Below are positions 34,617 through 43,400 of a DNA stretch of 64,000 bases, one piece after another; position 1 is the stretch's first letter, and every line of letters starts with the position of its first letter. Below the pieces are notes generated by a model. The model was not told where the DNA came from and searched no databases. It saw only the letters and a program-made list of their open reading frames with translations. A program made the translations under genes and the position numbers. Origin of the DNA: DASXUX01 sp036504595 (lineage in GTDB: Bacteria; Planctomycetota; SZUA-567; H5-PLA8); assembly GCA_036504595.1 (NCBI GenBank), contig DASXUX010000108.1:1-64000 (forward strand). The letters are read 5' to 3'.

Positions 34617-35699
34617 TTTCGGTTTGTAAAAAGGCGCCTCCACCACTATCGCGTCCAGCTTGTTGCCGCGAACATCTACCTGCAGCGCCGTCCCGACGGC
34701 CGCCGTAGCGGGTTCAACCAGCGCCAGCGCGATCGCGCAACCCACTGACGGCCCGTACGTGCCGCTGGTCACTGTCCCGACCTTGCGATCACCGTTGAAT
34801 ACGGTCGCACCCGCACGCGCAGGTTGGCGGCCGGAGAACTTGAGTGCGGCCAGCAGGCGCGGCACGCCAGCTTGTTTCTGTTTGCGCAGCGCATCCACGC
34901 CGATGAATTCCTTGTCGAGCGAGACGGCCCATTCCACCCCGGCTTCGAGCGGCGTAATGTCCAGCGAAAGCTCATGGCCGTAAAGCGGCAGACAGCATTC
35001 CAAGCGCAGCGTGTCGCGCGCCCCGAGGCCGCAGGGCAGCACGCCGAAGGGCTTGCCGGCTTCGAGCAACGCGTCCCACATCTTGCGCGCGTGCTCTTTG
35101 GCAAAGAACAGTTCCACGCCGCAGGCTTCACCCGAGTAGCCGCTTTTTGAAACAATGCTGGGAATGCCGGCGACCTCTGCCTGCATCATGCGGAAACGTT
35201 TCAGTTTCTGCAGCGGTTCTTTGCAGAGCGCCTTCAGAACTTCGAATGTCTTTGGCCCCTGCAAATCCAGTTTTTGCGTCTGCGGCAGCAGATCGGTAAG
35301 GCTGGCGCTGACCAGATGCGAAGCGATTTGCGCAGAGTCCCCTTCGCGCGTGCCGGCGTTGGTCACGACGTAGTAGCGGTTCTCTGTCTGCTTGAAGATG
35401 ATCAGGTCGTCGATGACCGTCCCGCGCTCGCTCATCAGCAACGTATAGCGCCCCTGCCCATCGGCCATGCCGGAGAGATCCCGGCTGACCACGCGCTGGA
35501 GCGACTCCAGCGCGCCCGGGCCTTCGACCAGCAATTCGCCCATGTGGCCGGTGTCGAACAGGCCGGCGGCTGTGCGCGTGGCATTGTGCTCTTGAAGGAT
35601 GTGCGTGGGGTAGTCGAGCGGCATGTCCCAGCCGCCGAAATCGATGACCTTGGCGCCCGAGGCGATGTGCGTTTCAAATAGCGCTGTGCGATTGGCCAC
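34608..35699 (-). CDS. gcvT: Aminomethyltransferase (glycine cleavage T protein)
   Basis: A 363-residue folate-dependent enzyme that moves the methylene group from GcvH to tetrahydrofolate and releases ammonia. Motifs: FGGWDMPLDYP, GLFDTGHMGE, MSERGTVIDDLIIF, the folate-site DLQGPKTFE and YSGEACGVELF, and GLGARDTLRLE. First gene of the gcv cluster. Upstream I found no tandem glycine riboswitch; instead the 5' gap holds two copies of the GCCGGC hairpin element (35729-35777). ATG is preceded by AAGGAGTGACGCGTGGCC. Confidence 0.97.
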   Translation of the reverse strand: MANRTALFETHIASGAKVIDFGGWDMPLDYPTHILQEHNATRTAAGLFDTGHMGELLVEGPGALESLQRVVSRDLSGMADGQGRYTLLMSERGTVIDDLIIFKQTENRYYVVTNAGTREGDSAQIASHLVSASLTDLLPQTQKLDLQGPKTFEVLKALCKEPLQKLKRFRMMQAEVAGIPSIVSKSGYSGEACGVELFFAKEHARKMWDALLEAGKPFGVLPCGLGARDTLRLECCLPLYGHELSLDITPLEAGVEWAVSLDKEFIGVDALRKQKQAGVPRLLAALKFSGRQPARAGATVFNGDRKVGTVTSGTYGPSVGCAIALALVEPATAAVGTALQVDVRGNKLDAIVVEAPFYKPKKQ

Positions 35700-35728
35700 G
35701 CGTCACTCCTTAGAACAACGAACTGCTA

Positions 35729-35777
35729 GTAGCGCCGGCCTCCGTGCCGGTGATGTTCGCGCCGGCCTCCGTGCCGG
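35729..35777. repeat. Two tandem copies of the GCCGGC-CTCCGT-GCCGGC hairpin element
   Basis: Copies at 35729-35750 and 35759-35777 in direct orientation, separated by TGATGTTC, in the gap between gcvT and the P/A/K-rich gene. Each contains GCCGGC, a 6-base spacer CTCCGT and GCCGG. The rest of the 35700-35884 spacer shows nothing else recognisable. Confidence 0.85.
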
Positions 35778-35884
35778 TAAACTGCGAACGAAGATCGTTA
35801 TTGTGAAAGAAACATAGAGCGATTTTGAGCTTGCCGCAAGGACTGAACTTAGCGCGATTATTCAGCCCGTAACTTCGCCAACGC

Positions 35885-36367
35885 TCACTTCAAGATATCC
35901 GCCAGTGCCGCCGACAATTGCCGTTTCACCTCTTCGCGAATCATCTTCTGCAACGCCTGCTTGAAGCCGCGTGCGGGACTCGCAGAATCGTCGCCCATGT
36001 CAGCGCTCTGCGCCGGCTTCGTTTGAGGCGCGACCGGGGCGGGCGCTTTCGGTGCCGGCTTGTTCTGCAGCGCGGTAGTACTGGTCGGCAGGGACGCCGG
36101 CACCACCTTGACTTTAGGCGCTTCCGGCTTGGCTTTGGGGCTCTTCGCCGGCGCTGCCAGGACCACTTCGGTTCGTGGAGCACGAACGCGTTTCGGCTTA
36201 TCGGCGGTTGCCGGCTTTTCGACGCTGCGAACAACTGCGGGCGCAGGCGATGCTGTTTGCGCGACGGCTGCGATCGGCATCTGTGGCGGTCCTTCCTTTG
36301 GCTTCAACGGCGTTATTGGAACCACGGGCGTGTTGAAAACAGACGTCCGTTTTCTAGGTCTGGGCAT
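35885..36367 (-). CDS. Pro/Ala/Lys-rich low-complexity protein
   Basis: A 160-residue protein with no domain I recognise. It begins MPRPRKRTSVFNTP, continues as a disordered Ala/Pro/Lys linker, and ends in a short amphipathic helix (ALQKMIREEVKRQL) that may be its only folded part. Highly basic overall. A degenerate hairpin element at 36084-36104 encodes VVPASLPT within the linker. Coding status is supported by the charge pattern and by the in-strand neighbours. Could be nucleic-acid associated; unknown. Confidence 0.5.
   Translation of the reverse strand: MPRPRKRTSVFNTPVVPITPLKPKEGPPQMPIAAVAQTASPAPAVVRSVEKPATADKPKRVRAPRTEVVLAAPAKSPKAKPEAPKVKVVPASLPTSTTALQNKPAPKAPAPVAPQTKPAQSADMGDDSASPARGFKQALQKMIREEVKRQLSAALADILK
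36084..36104. repeat. Degenerate GCCGGC hairpin element inside a coding region
   Basis: Reverse-oriented, GGTGCCGGCGTCCCTGCCGA on the minus strand; translated as VVPASLPT, one step away from the VAPASVPA encoded by other copies. Confidence 0.55.
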
Positions 36368-36403
36368 GAATCGCTTCCCTTTCTTGCGAAGCCTGGCAAT
36401 GGG

Positions 36404-37633
36404 CTATTTTGAAATGCTCAACGTTGCAGATTCGGCGGTGATTTTCAGACCCGGGACAGTAACGATTCCCTCAGCGTCGGCTTTGCCCTCTCCTTTTGCC
36501 GCACCAAAGGCCCATTTGAAGGATTCTCCGGCCTTGAATTGCAGATTCTGGACTCGCCGGAGCGATACGTCGGCCGTGGCTTCCTTCGGGATCTCGAAGC
36601 TTGTCTTCAGATCGGCGGCCGAAGTCAGCATGAGCGCCATTTCGAGCTTGTCCTTGGCATCGCTGATGTTCTTCCACCTGAAGAACGCGTTCATCTGCCC
36701 CGGCGCTTTCTCGTTCATGTTGTCGGGCCACGGGAGTTTGGTATTCGTGCTGGCATTGCAGAAAACAGGATAGGCTTCGTTCTTCTTCACGTTGAGCCAG
36801 TCGAACGAATTGATCAGGTCGTTGATCTTCGAAATCATGGCGTGATTGTTCGCGTGGCCGAAGGGTCCCCAGTAGAAATAGAGCGCGTATTTACGGTCGT
36901 TCATCGCTTTGACGAACTTGTCGTGATTGGTGGACCACTTGTCGTTCGGCGCGGAATAATCGATGCACACCGGCGGATCGGGCAGTTTGACTTTGTCCGG
37001 CACTTTTTCGGGCGGGAAGTACATCCGCGCCGCGGCGTGTTCGACGCCGGCGGGCACGTTGGCTTTGATCGACGCAAAAATGTCGCCGTTGCGCAGGCCA
37101 AGTCCCAACGTGCCGCTGCCGCCCATCGAATTGCCGCACAGATAGACGCGGTTGGGATCGATCTCGTACTTCTGCATCACCCATTTGACAGAATCAATGA
37201 CGCGGCGCTCCACAGGCATCGGATCGCCGCCGGCATTCTTCTTGGTCAGATTGGCGTCGCCGGGATGCATGCCGCCCCACCACCAGTCGCCCTGGTTGTC
37301 ACGGCAGTCGAGATAAAGCGCGTAAAAATCCTCGGGGGAGTGGTAGATGTCGTGATTGCCGACATCACGCGTGCATTTCAGGCACGAGACGACGTCGTGA
37401 CCGGCGGAATGCAGCACGACATACAGCGGCGCCTGCTTCCGATCCGCCTTTGGATGCACAACGATGAAGATGTCCTGCTGGGGCGCCTTGTAGCCCCATT
37501 CCGGTTTCACGCCATGCTGAAAAATCTCGTATTGGCGGCCGTTTATCGTGAGATCCTTCGTTGGATTCCAATCCGCCTCAGCGGCGAACATGGAAACGGA
37601 GGCCAACAACAATGCTGCAAGCAATGTTCGCAT
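36404..37633 (-). CDS. Secreted esterase of the PHB-depolymerase/esterase D type
   Basis: About 409 residues from ATG 37633 (GGGAGAGAG seven bases upstream); the longer ORF start was rejected because the signal peptide (RTLLAALLLASVSMFAAEA) begins here. The alpha/beta-hydrolase fold is shown by PLYVVLHSAGHD, the elbow YLCGNSMGGSGTLGLG with nucleophile Ser about residue 180, and WGPFGHANNH with a plausible catalytic His. A beta-rich C-terminal domain (about 300-409) follows. Likely hydrolyses an ester on a carbohydrate or polymer outside the cytoplasm. Confidence 0.7.
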   Translation of the reverse strand: MRTLLAALLLASVSMFAAEADWNPTKDLTINGRQYEIFQHGVKPEWGYKAPQQDIFIVVHPKADRKQAPLYVVLHSAGHDVVSCLKCTRDVGNHDIYHSPEDFYALYLDCRDNQGDWWWGGMHPGDANLTKKNAGGDPMPVERRVIDSVKWVMQKYEIDPNRVYLCGNSMGGSGTLGLGLRNGDIFASIKANVPAGVEHAAARMYFPPEKVPDKVKLPDPPVCIDYSAPNDKWSTNHDKFVKAMNDRKYALYFYWGPFGHANNHAMISKINDLINSFDWLNVKKNEAYPVFCNASTNTKLPWPDNMNEKAPGQMNAFFRWKNISDAKDKLEMALMLTSAADLKTSFEIPKEATADVSLRRVQNLQFKAGESFKWAFGAAKGEGKADAEGIVTVPGLKITAESATLSISK

Positions 37634-37654
37634 CAGTTCGCTCTCTCCCAAAAC

Positions 37655-37688
37655 AAAGTGCCGGGCAAACAACACCCCGGCACTTTTT
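37655..37688. terminator. Intrinsic terminator-like hairpin upstream of the esterase gene
   Basis: AAAGTGCCGGG pairs perfectly with CCCGGCACTTT (11 bp, 10-base loop), followed by TTTTT on the plus strand and by TTTGTTTT on the minus strand, so it could work both ways. On the minus strand it lies 22 bases before the esterase start, as a leader attenuator or as the terminator of a gene no longer present. The preceding minus-strand sequence ends in an open GCSGNSGKAAKAK-stop remnant. Confidence 0.65.
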
Positions 37689-37887
37689 CCTAAGCCGTCT
37701 GGGCTTACTTGGCCTTCGCGGCCTTGCCGGAATTACCTGAGCAGCCTTATATAGCACTTTTACCTTGCCGACGTAAACGTACTTCTTGCAGTTCGAAATG
37801 CTGCGTATTCACGCGTGAACAGCCGATAATAAGTTCAGTGTCGGTTGTCTTTCGCCGCCCAGGTCGAGATTCGTTTTCGAGGCATGC

Positions 37888-39177
37888 ATGATTCGCCGTA
37901 CTCCATGGGATTCCACCAAGCGAAATAAGTTGCTCGGATTTGTGTTGCTGATCGGCGCTCTGGTCGTCGGCGCGGCGACCATCTCGTTTTTCTGCCGGCG
38001 CTCGAAATCGCCGCAGGTAGTTCCGGTCGCCGAAGTGCCGGCGTGTTCACCGGCCGTGGCGACAGGGTGGCGCGTTGAGGTCGCGGGCGATTCCAGCCGC
38101 TCGCAACACTTCAGCGGCCATTACGCGGCTGGGCAGGTTCTGTTCGTTCCGGCTGGAGCGACATTCCTGGTGACTCCCGAACCGCCAAATTGCCAGGGCA
38201 TGCTTTGCGAGAAATCGCTCGATGGAAAGTTCGATCACGACGGCGGCGAACTGAATATCCCCACCGAGAAGAACGGCCACTTGATCCAAGAGTGCCGCGC
38301 TCCGTTCCATCCAGGACTCTACCCGTTGGTGTGGAAGACGGCACAGACTCTCGTTCCTGCGGCGATGTCGGCTTCAACCAGCGGCGGCGCCGCGACACCA
38401 GCAGTCACGCTCAACCTGATGGTGCTTTCGCGCGCTGAAGCCCAAACAAAGGGAGATCGCACGAGCGTCAAGGTCAATGGCAGCAGCATCGGCGCATACC
38501 ACGATCCAGCGCAATCCAGCGTGCGCCGCGTCCGCGAGAATGCGCACCTGTACAAGCCGCCGGAATTCTTCGCGGTGCTCACGCCTGATACCATCCCGCT
38601 GAGCATCGGACCGGACTTCGATCTGGGACAACTCGTCGCGTTCAAGGACTATCACGGTCCCGACGGCAAAAAGGTCTATACAACCATCCGCCACACCGAC
38701 GTACTGCCGCCGCGGCCCGAGCTGATCGACAAGCTCAACAAACTCCGCGATCGGCTTCGGTCCAAAGGCGTCAAGGTCACGAAGTTCTGGATCACCAGCG
38801 GTTTTCGCACGCCGGAGTACAACCATTCCATCGGCGGCGCCGCGTACAGCCGGCATTGCTTCGGCGATGCCGTCGATCTAGTGATCGACGAAGACGACGA
38901 CAAGAAGATGGACGATCTGAACGGCGATGGCCGCATCGATCGCAAGGACGGGATCATCATTGGCAATGCGTGCCGCGAACTGGAACTGGAAGGCGCAGTG
39001 GTGCCCGGCGGGATTGGCGTCTACGAGTGGCAAGCGGACGATTCGGTCGGCAGTCACGTGCACATCGATTGCCGCGGCTACATCTCGCGCTGGGGCCAGA
39101 TCGGCAGCGGCCGGACCAAGAAGACGTTTGTCTGGTGGCCCAAAGCGGAATTTCAGGAAGAGGATTCGGGAGAGTGA
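37888..39177 (+). CDS. Membrane-anchored M15-type peptidase (D,D-carboxypeptidase-like)
   Basis: A 429-residue protein with one N-terminal membrane helix (LLGFVLLIGALVVGAATISF), residues about 45-190 beta-rich and unassigned, and a C-terminal peptidase M15A domain: WITSGFRTPEYNHSIGGA, SRHCFGDAVDLVI and VHIDCRGY supply the Zn ligands His/Asp/His. Inserted between these is DLNGDGRIDRKDG, an EF-hand/dockerin-like Ca loop not usual in the family. Probably cleaves peptidoglycan cross-link peptides in the periplasm. The start lacks a strong Shine-Dalgarno, so the N-terminus is less certain. Confidence 0.8.
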   Translation: MIRRTPWDSTKRNKLLGFVLLIGALVVGAATISFFCRRSKSPQVVPVAEVPACSPAVATGWRVEVAGDSSRSQHFSGHYAAGQVLFVPAGATFLVTPEPPNCQGMLCEKSLDGKFDHDGGELNIPTEKNGHLIQECRAPFHPGLYPLVWKTAQTLVPAAMSASTSGGAATPAVTLNLMVLSRAEAQTKGDRTSVKVNGSSIGAYHDPAQSSVRRVRENAHLYKPPEFFAVLTPDTIPLSIGPDFDLGQLVAFKDYHGPDGKKVYTTIRHTDVLPPRPELIDKLNKLRDRLRSKGVKVTKFWITSGFRTPEYNHSIGGAAYSRHCFGDAVDLVIDEDDDKKMDDLNGDGRIDRKDGIIIGNACRELELEGAVVPGGIGVYEWQADDSVGSHVHIDCRGYISRWGQIGSGRTKKTFVWWPKAEFQEEDSGE

Positions 39178-39180
39178 GCG

Positions 39181-39215
39181 GATTTTGGATTCTTGATTTT
39201 GGATTTTGGATTCAG
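39181..39215. repeat. Heptamer tandem repeat (GATTTTG)n
   Basis: Five phased 7-bp units (GATTTTG, GATTCTT, GATTTTG, GATTTTG, GATTCAG) three bases behind the stop of the M15 peptidase gene, in a convergent gap. Confidence 0.85.
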
Positions 39216-39259
39216 AGAAGAAAGACCGCGCTCGTAAACTGCAACGCGCGAGAAAGTCA

Positions 39260-40312
39260 TCATCCCCGATACACAGCAACAATATTCTCGGGTGGAACAT
39301 CCGGCTGGAATAAGTGCGCCGGGCCGAGGATGTATCCCCCGCCCTTCCCCAGCGTCTGGCAATAGCGCTGAACCTCAGCGCAAATCTCTTCCGGCGTGCC
39401 GCGCGGCAGCAGATTCTGCATATCGATCCCGCCGTGGAAGCAGAGCTTCTCGCCGAAATCCGCCTTGAGGCGCTCAGGTGACATTTCTGGGCCGGTCGGC
39501 TGAATGGGATCGAGAATATCCACGCCCAGCGCGATCAGTTCCGGAATAAACGAGCGAATGCAGCCGCAACTGTGGTAGAGCGCCTTCGCGCCCAAATCGT
39601 GAATGCAGTCCACCAGTTCCTTTATGTACGGCGCGACAAATTCCCGGAACATGGGAACTGAAATCAGCGGGCCCTTCTGCGTTCCGAGGTCGCTGATGAT
39701 CAAGAACAGATCGATTCGTCCCTTCGTTGCTTCGGCAGCACGCGTGTAGTCCTGTTTGTAAAAGTCAGTGAATTTGCGGCTCATAAAATGCACCCACTCG
39801 GGCTGTTCCACCATGTCGATAAACATATTCTCCCAGCCGCGAACCAACGCTGGTCGCTGCCACACGTCGGCAAATCCGTACAGCAGAGCGTACCGCGACA
39901 GGCGCTCGCATTGAGCAGGCAGCACGCTGTAGTTAATGCTCTCCGGACTCGGCCACGGAAAGCGCTCGATGTCCGCAAAATCCTGCGCGCTCGCGAGCGC
40001 GCCCGGCAAGTCCTCCCGCATCGGCCCCCACGGCGTCTGCCGGTAAACGTAGCGTTCCCCCCAGAAGTTCTGGAAGACACCCTCGCCGATTGGAACTTCC
40101 GCAGGGCCGGGCGCATCCAGGTGACGCACGTCAATCCCCAGGCTGTCGAGCACGTGGTCCTTACTTTCAGTGCCAAAATGTTCGAGCAAGCGTTTCCACG
40201 CTGGCGGCTCCGCCCAGAAGTCGCGCGGAGTGCGATCGGGCGAACGATGGTTGATCGCCGCCGAAACGCGCTCCCGCGGCGAAAAACCTGATAAAGATCT
40301 CGACGTTGCCAT
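39260..40312 (-). CDS. Uroporphyrinogen decarboxylase-like protein (second paralogue)
   Basis: A 350-residue UroD-superfamily protein: FSPRERVSAAINHRSPDRTP at the N-terminus, YGFADVWQRPALVRGWENMF, ISDLGTQKGPLISVPMF, and GAKALYHSCGCIRSFIPEL, where a metal-binding His-x-Cys-x-Cys-like motif (HSCGC) suggests a corrinoid or methyltransferase activity. It is clearly different from the paralogue at 16.4 kb. Such genes in PVC genomes often sit with sugar catabolism genes and are unlikely to be haem enzymes. ATG is preceded by AGGAGGTACTATGGCAACG, with a strong AGGAGG. Confidence 0.75.
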   Translation of the reverse strand: MATSRSLSGFSPRERVSAAINHRSPDRTPRDFWAEPPAWKRLLEHFGTESKDHVLDSLGIDVRHLDAPGPAEVPIGEGVFQNFWGERYVYRQTPWGPMREDLPGALASAQDFADIERFPWPSPESINYSVLPAQCERLSRYALLYGFADVWQRPALVRGWENMFIDMVEQPEWVHFMSRKFTDFYKQDYTRAAEATKGRIDLFLIISDLGTQKGPLISVPMFREFVAPYIKELVDCIHDLGAKALYHSCGCIRSFIPELIALGVDILDPIQPTGPEMSPERLKADFGEKLCFHGGIDMQNLLPRGTPEEICAEVQRYCQTLGKGGGYILGPAHLFQPDVPPENIVAVYRG

Positions 40313-40381
40313 AGTACCTCCTGAAACTCCTGATTACTCCATTCCCAATGAAACGGGGCAGATAAATCTGCCCCGTTTCTG

Positions 40382-40416
40382 CACCAATCACCAAGTACCA
40401 ATAACCATTCACCAAC
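40382..40416. repeat. Heptamer tandem repeat (CACCAAT)n
   Basis: Five phased 7-bp units directly behind the stop codon of the NHL/PKD gene; the coding strand reads TTGGTGAATGGTTATTGGTA. Confidence 0.85.
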
Positions 40417-43400
40417 TACTGCGAGAACTTCCCGCTGGCGCCGCTGTTGAACTTGGACGTGTAGAGGAACAGGAACGAATCGCCGATGACCAGCGTATTC
40501 GCAACGTTCACCACCACCGGGATCAGCACAGGCTTGGCCGGCGCAATGGTGTTTTGATTTATCACGCCCATCTCGGCGAAGGCGTTAGTCATCTTCACGC
40601 CCTTGATCGAGACCGTCACGGTCTTCTTCACCGGGTCAATCAGCAGAGAAACATTCTTGTTCGTTGACTTGATGCCCTTGCCGCCGACCGTGGCTTTGAT
40701 GGAGAAGGATCCGACGAAGATCGTGGCCGCCTTCCCCACCTGGTTGCTCAAACCGCTGACATTCTGCATCTGAATGGCGAATGAATCGCTCGGTTTGACG
40801 GCCTTCGGCCCAAAGGCAATCTTGAACGCGCCCTTACCCGTGGTCTGGGACGAGATCACCGGCGCTGCCGCGAACACGTTCAAGGTGGTGCTGTTGGACT
40901 GTCCCTGCGAATCGGTCACCTTCAGCGTCACCGTGTACATGCCCTGGGCAGTGTAGGTATGGTCAACCGTGGGGCCGTTGCCCTTGCCGCCGTCACCGAA
41001 GTCCCATACGTAGGTAACAATGTCGCCGTCCGGGTCCACGGAGGTCGTGCCGTCGAAATGGACCTTGAACGGAACCACGCCCAGACGGCCAGGGGTTGCG
41101 ACGATTACTGCCGTCGGTGGGGTGTTGGTCGTTTCGGCCAGGTTGGTGACTGCGCGGACACGATTGTTGCCCGTGTCCACAATGATCAGTCCGAGGGTAG
41201 GGTCGAAGGCCAGTCCGCGCGGCTGCGCCAGAAGAGTCTGGATCCCTGGCAGACCGTCGCCATTGAATCCCGCCGCTATCGGATCCCCGATAACAAGCTG
41301 GGCCAGTCCGTCCGCGATCCGCCCAACCGACGCGCTGCCGTCCGAGACGTAGATCTTCCCCGCCGTATCGATGGTAAGCCCGGCGACTGACAAACTCACC
41401 TCAAAGGCACTGATCGGGTTGTAGTCCATGCTGTCGGCGCCGCCGCCAGCGAGGGTGGTGATAATGTTGGCTGTACTGACGATGTGCAGCCTGCCCAGCG
41501 ACGAAATGTTTTCGCCAATGTACAGGTCGCCATTGGCATTGAAGACGATCTTATGCGGATCGGCCAGGCGGGCTGCCAGCGGATTGCCGCCTTCGCCGTT
41601 TTCGCCGGCAATGCCTTCGTCAATTCCGGCGACCGTAACAATCGTGCCATCGGCCATGACCTTGCGCACGATGTTGTTGCCGGTATCGGCGATGTGCAGT
41701 TCTCCGGTTGGACTGAAGGCCAGCCCGCCCATGCTGCTGCTCAGACACGACTGCAGGGCATTGACGTTGTTCGGCTGGTTCGATGCACTGCGCCCCGGGA
41801 TGCCCGCAAACACGGAGATTATTCCACCTGCCACCTTCCGCACCGTGATGTCGGTCCCGTCTGTGAAGAAGACCGCGCCATTGGCATCCACGGCAATGCC
41901 TTCCACGGGGCCAATAGATGTGGCCGTCGCCGGTCCGCCGTCAGCGCCGCCGATGCGCTCGCTGCCCGTCCCCGCCACGACTGTGAAGGTTGACTGCGGG
42001 GCCGTGGCGCCCAGCGTGATCCGGCGGTACTGCGTAACCCCGTCGTCGCCGACCAGGATGTCGGCGCCAAGGAAAGCCACCGGCGTGAAGTTGGTGAACT
42101 GGAAGTTGGTTTGCAGATTGTACCCATTGACCAGCACGTTGCTGAACTGTCCAGCTACGACCGGGAACTGCGCGCCCGTTGGGACCGGCGCCGAGGTTCC
42201 CGCCGTGAACAGACTCAGTGCGAGGGTGCGGATCTGCGTGCCACTTGCATCCGCAATGGCCAGGTTCGTCCCATTGCTGGCGAATCCGGTCACGTTGACA
42301 CCGCCGGGCAGCACCGCCGTCAGCGGCGCGATGGTATAGAACTGCGCCAGAGTCGCGGCGTTGCGCACGTCTATCTGGTTGCCGCCACCCAGAACGAAGA
42401 CGACCGCCGTACCACCGATGGTGCCGGTGGCGATACCGCGGCAGTTGGCCAACGATACCGCGTTTGTCGTCGTAATCGCCGCCGGGTTCGTATAGTCGAT
42501 ACGAGTCAGGCCTCCGGGGGCGCTCGCCGTCACCACCACGGTGGCGCTGAGCGGAGCCAGATATGCCAGCCCCGGCACGAACTGATCGACGGTGATATTC
42601 CCGCCCGCAACCACCAGCAGGCGCGAGTTGCCCTCATCGGCAACCACGAAATCGCTCGTGCTGGTGCCCACAACGGAGAACGGCGTATTAAGGAGAACGT
42701 CTGTCGCCTTCTGGCCTACGCGCAAATTCGGATTAACCGGATTTCCGTTGGCCAGCACCGTGGTGAAATCGACGTCCGGAGCCCTGTTCCCGGACAACCC
42801 CGGCTTGCCGCAAACGGTGCTGATGACACCCGCCGGGCTCACTGCGCGAATGGTCTGGCCGCTCACAAGGGTCTGAGGATTGGTGTCTGCGAACAGCACT
42901 GTTCCGTCAGCCAGCACGGAAACCTGCGTCCCCAGTCCGGTCAGCTTGGCCGTAGCGGCCGGACCGCCGTCGCCGTGGCTTGATCGGTAGCCATTGGTGG
43001 TCACATTGCCAGCGATCACCGTGATGGTGCTGGCCGTCGGGTCGAACTGGTAGATGTTGTGATTGCCCTGAATGTCACTGGCATCGAAGAAAAGGCCGCC
43101 CGTAGAACTGCGAGCCACCTGCGACGGCGAGAAGATCGGCGCGCCAAGCGCCGGCATCGCGGCGTTCGTGCTGAGCTTCTGATGGAAACTGAGCGGAATG
43201 AAATTGTTCCGGCGGATTGCATTCGTCGCGCCAGCGATGGTGTTGACGGTGCTGCCGACAGTGAACTGGCGTACCACGAAGTTCTGATCGTCTACAAAAG
43301 TCACCACGCCACCGGCCGCAACCAGTCTGCCGTTCGAGACCCTGAGGCGGGGGTCGTCGTTCCGAGGCGTCTGATCGTCGGTCGCCGCCGCGCCATTCGC

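Noticed and set aside
35700..35884. Glycine riboswitch upstream of gcvT
   Set aside because: No tandem aptamer-like helices seen; the region is mostly two hairpin elements.
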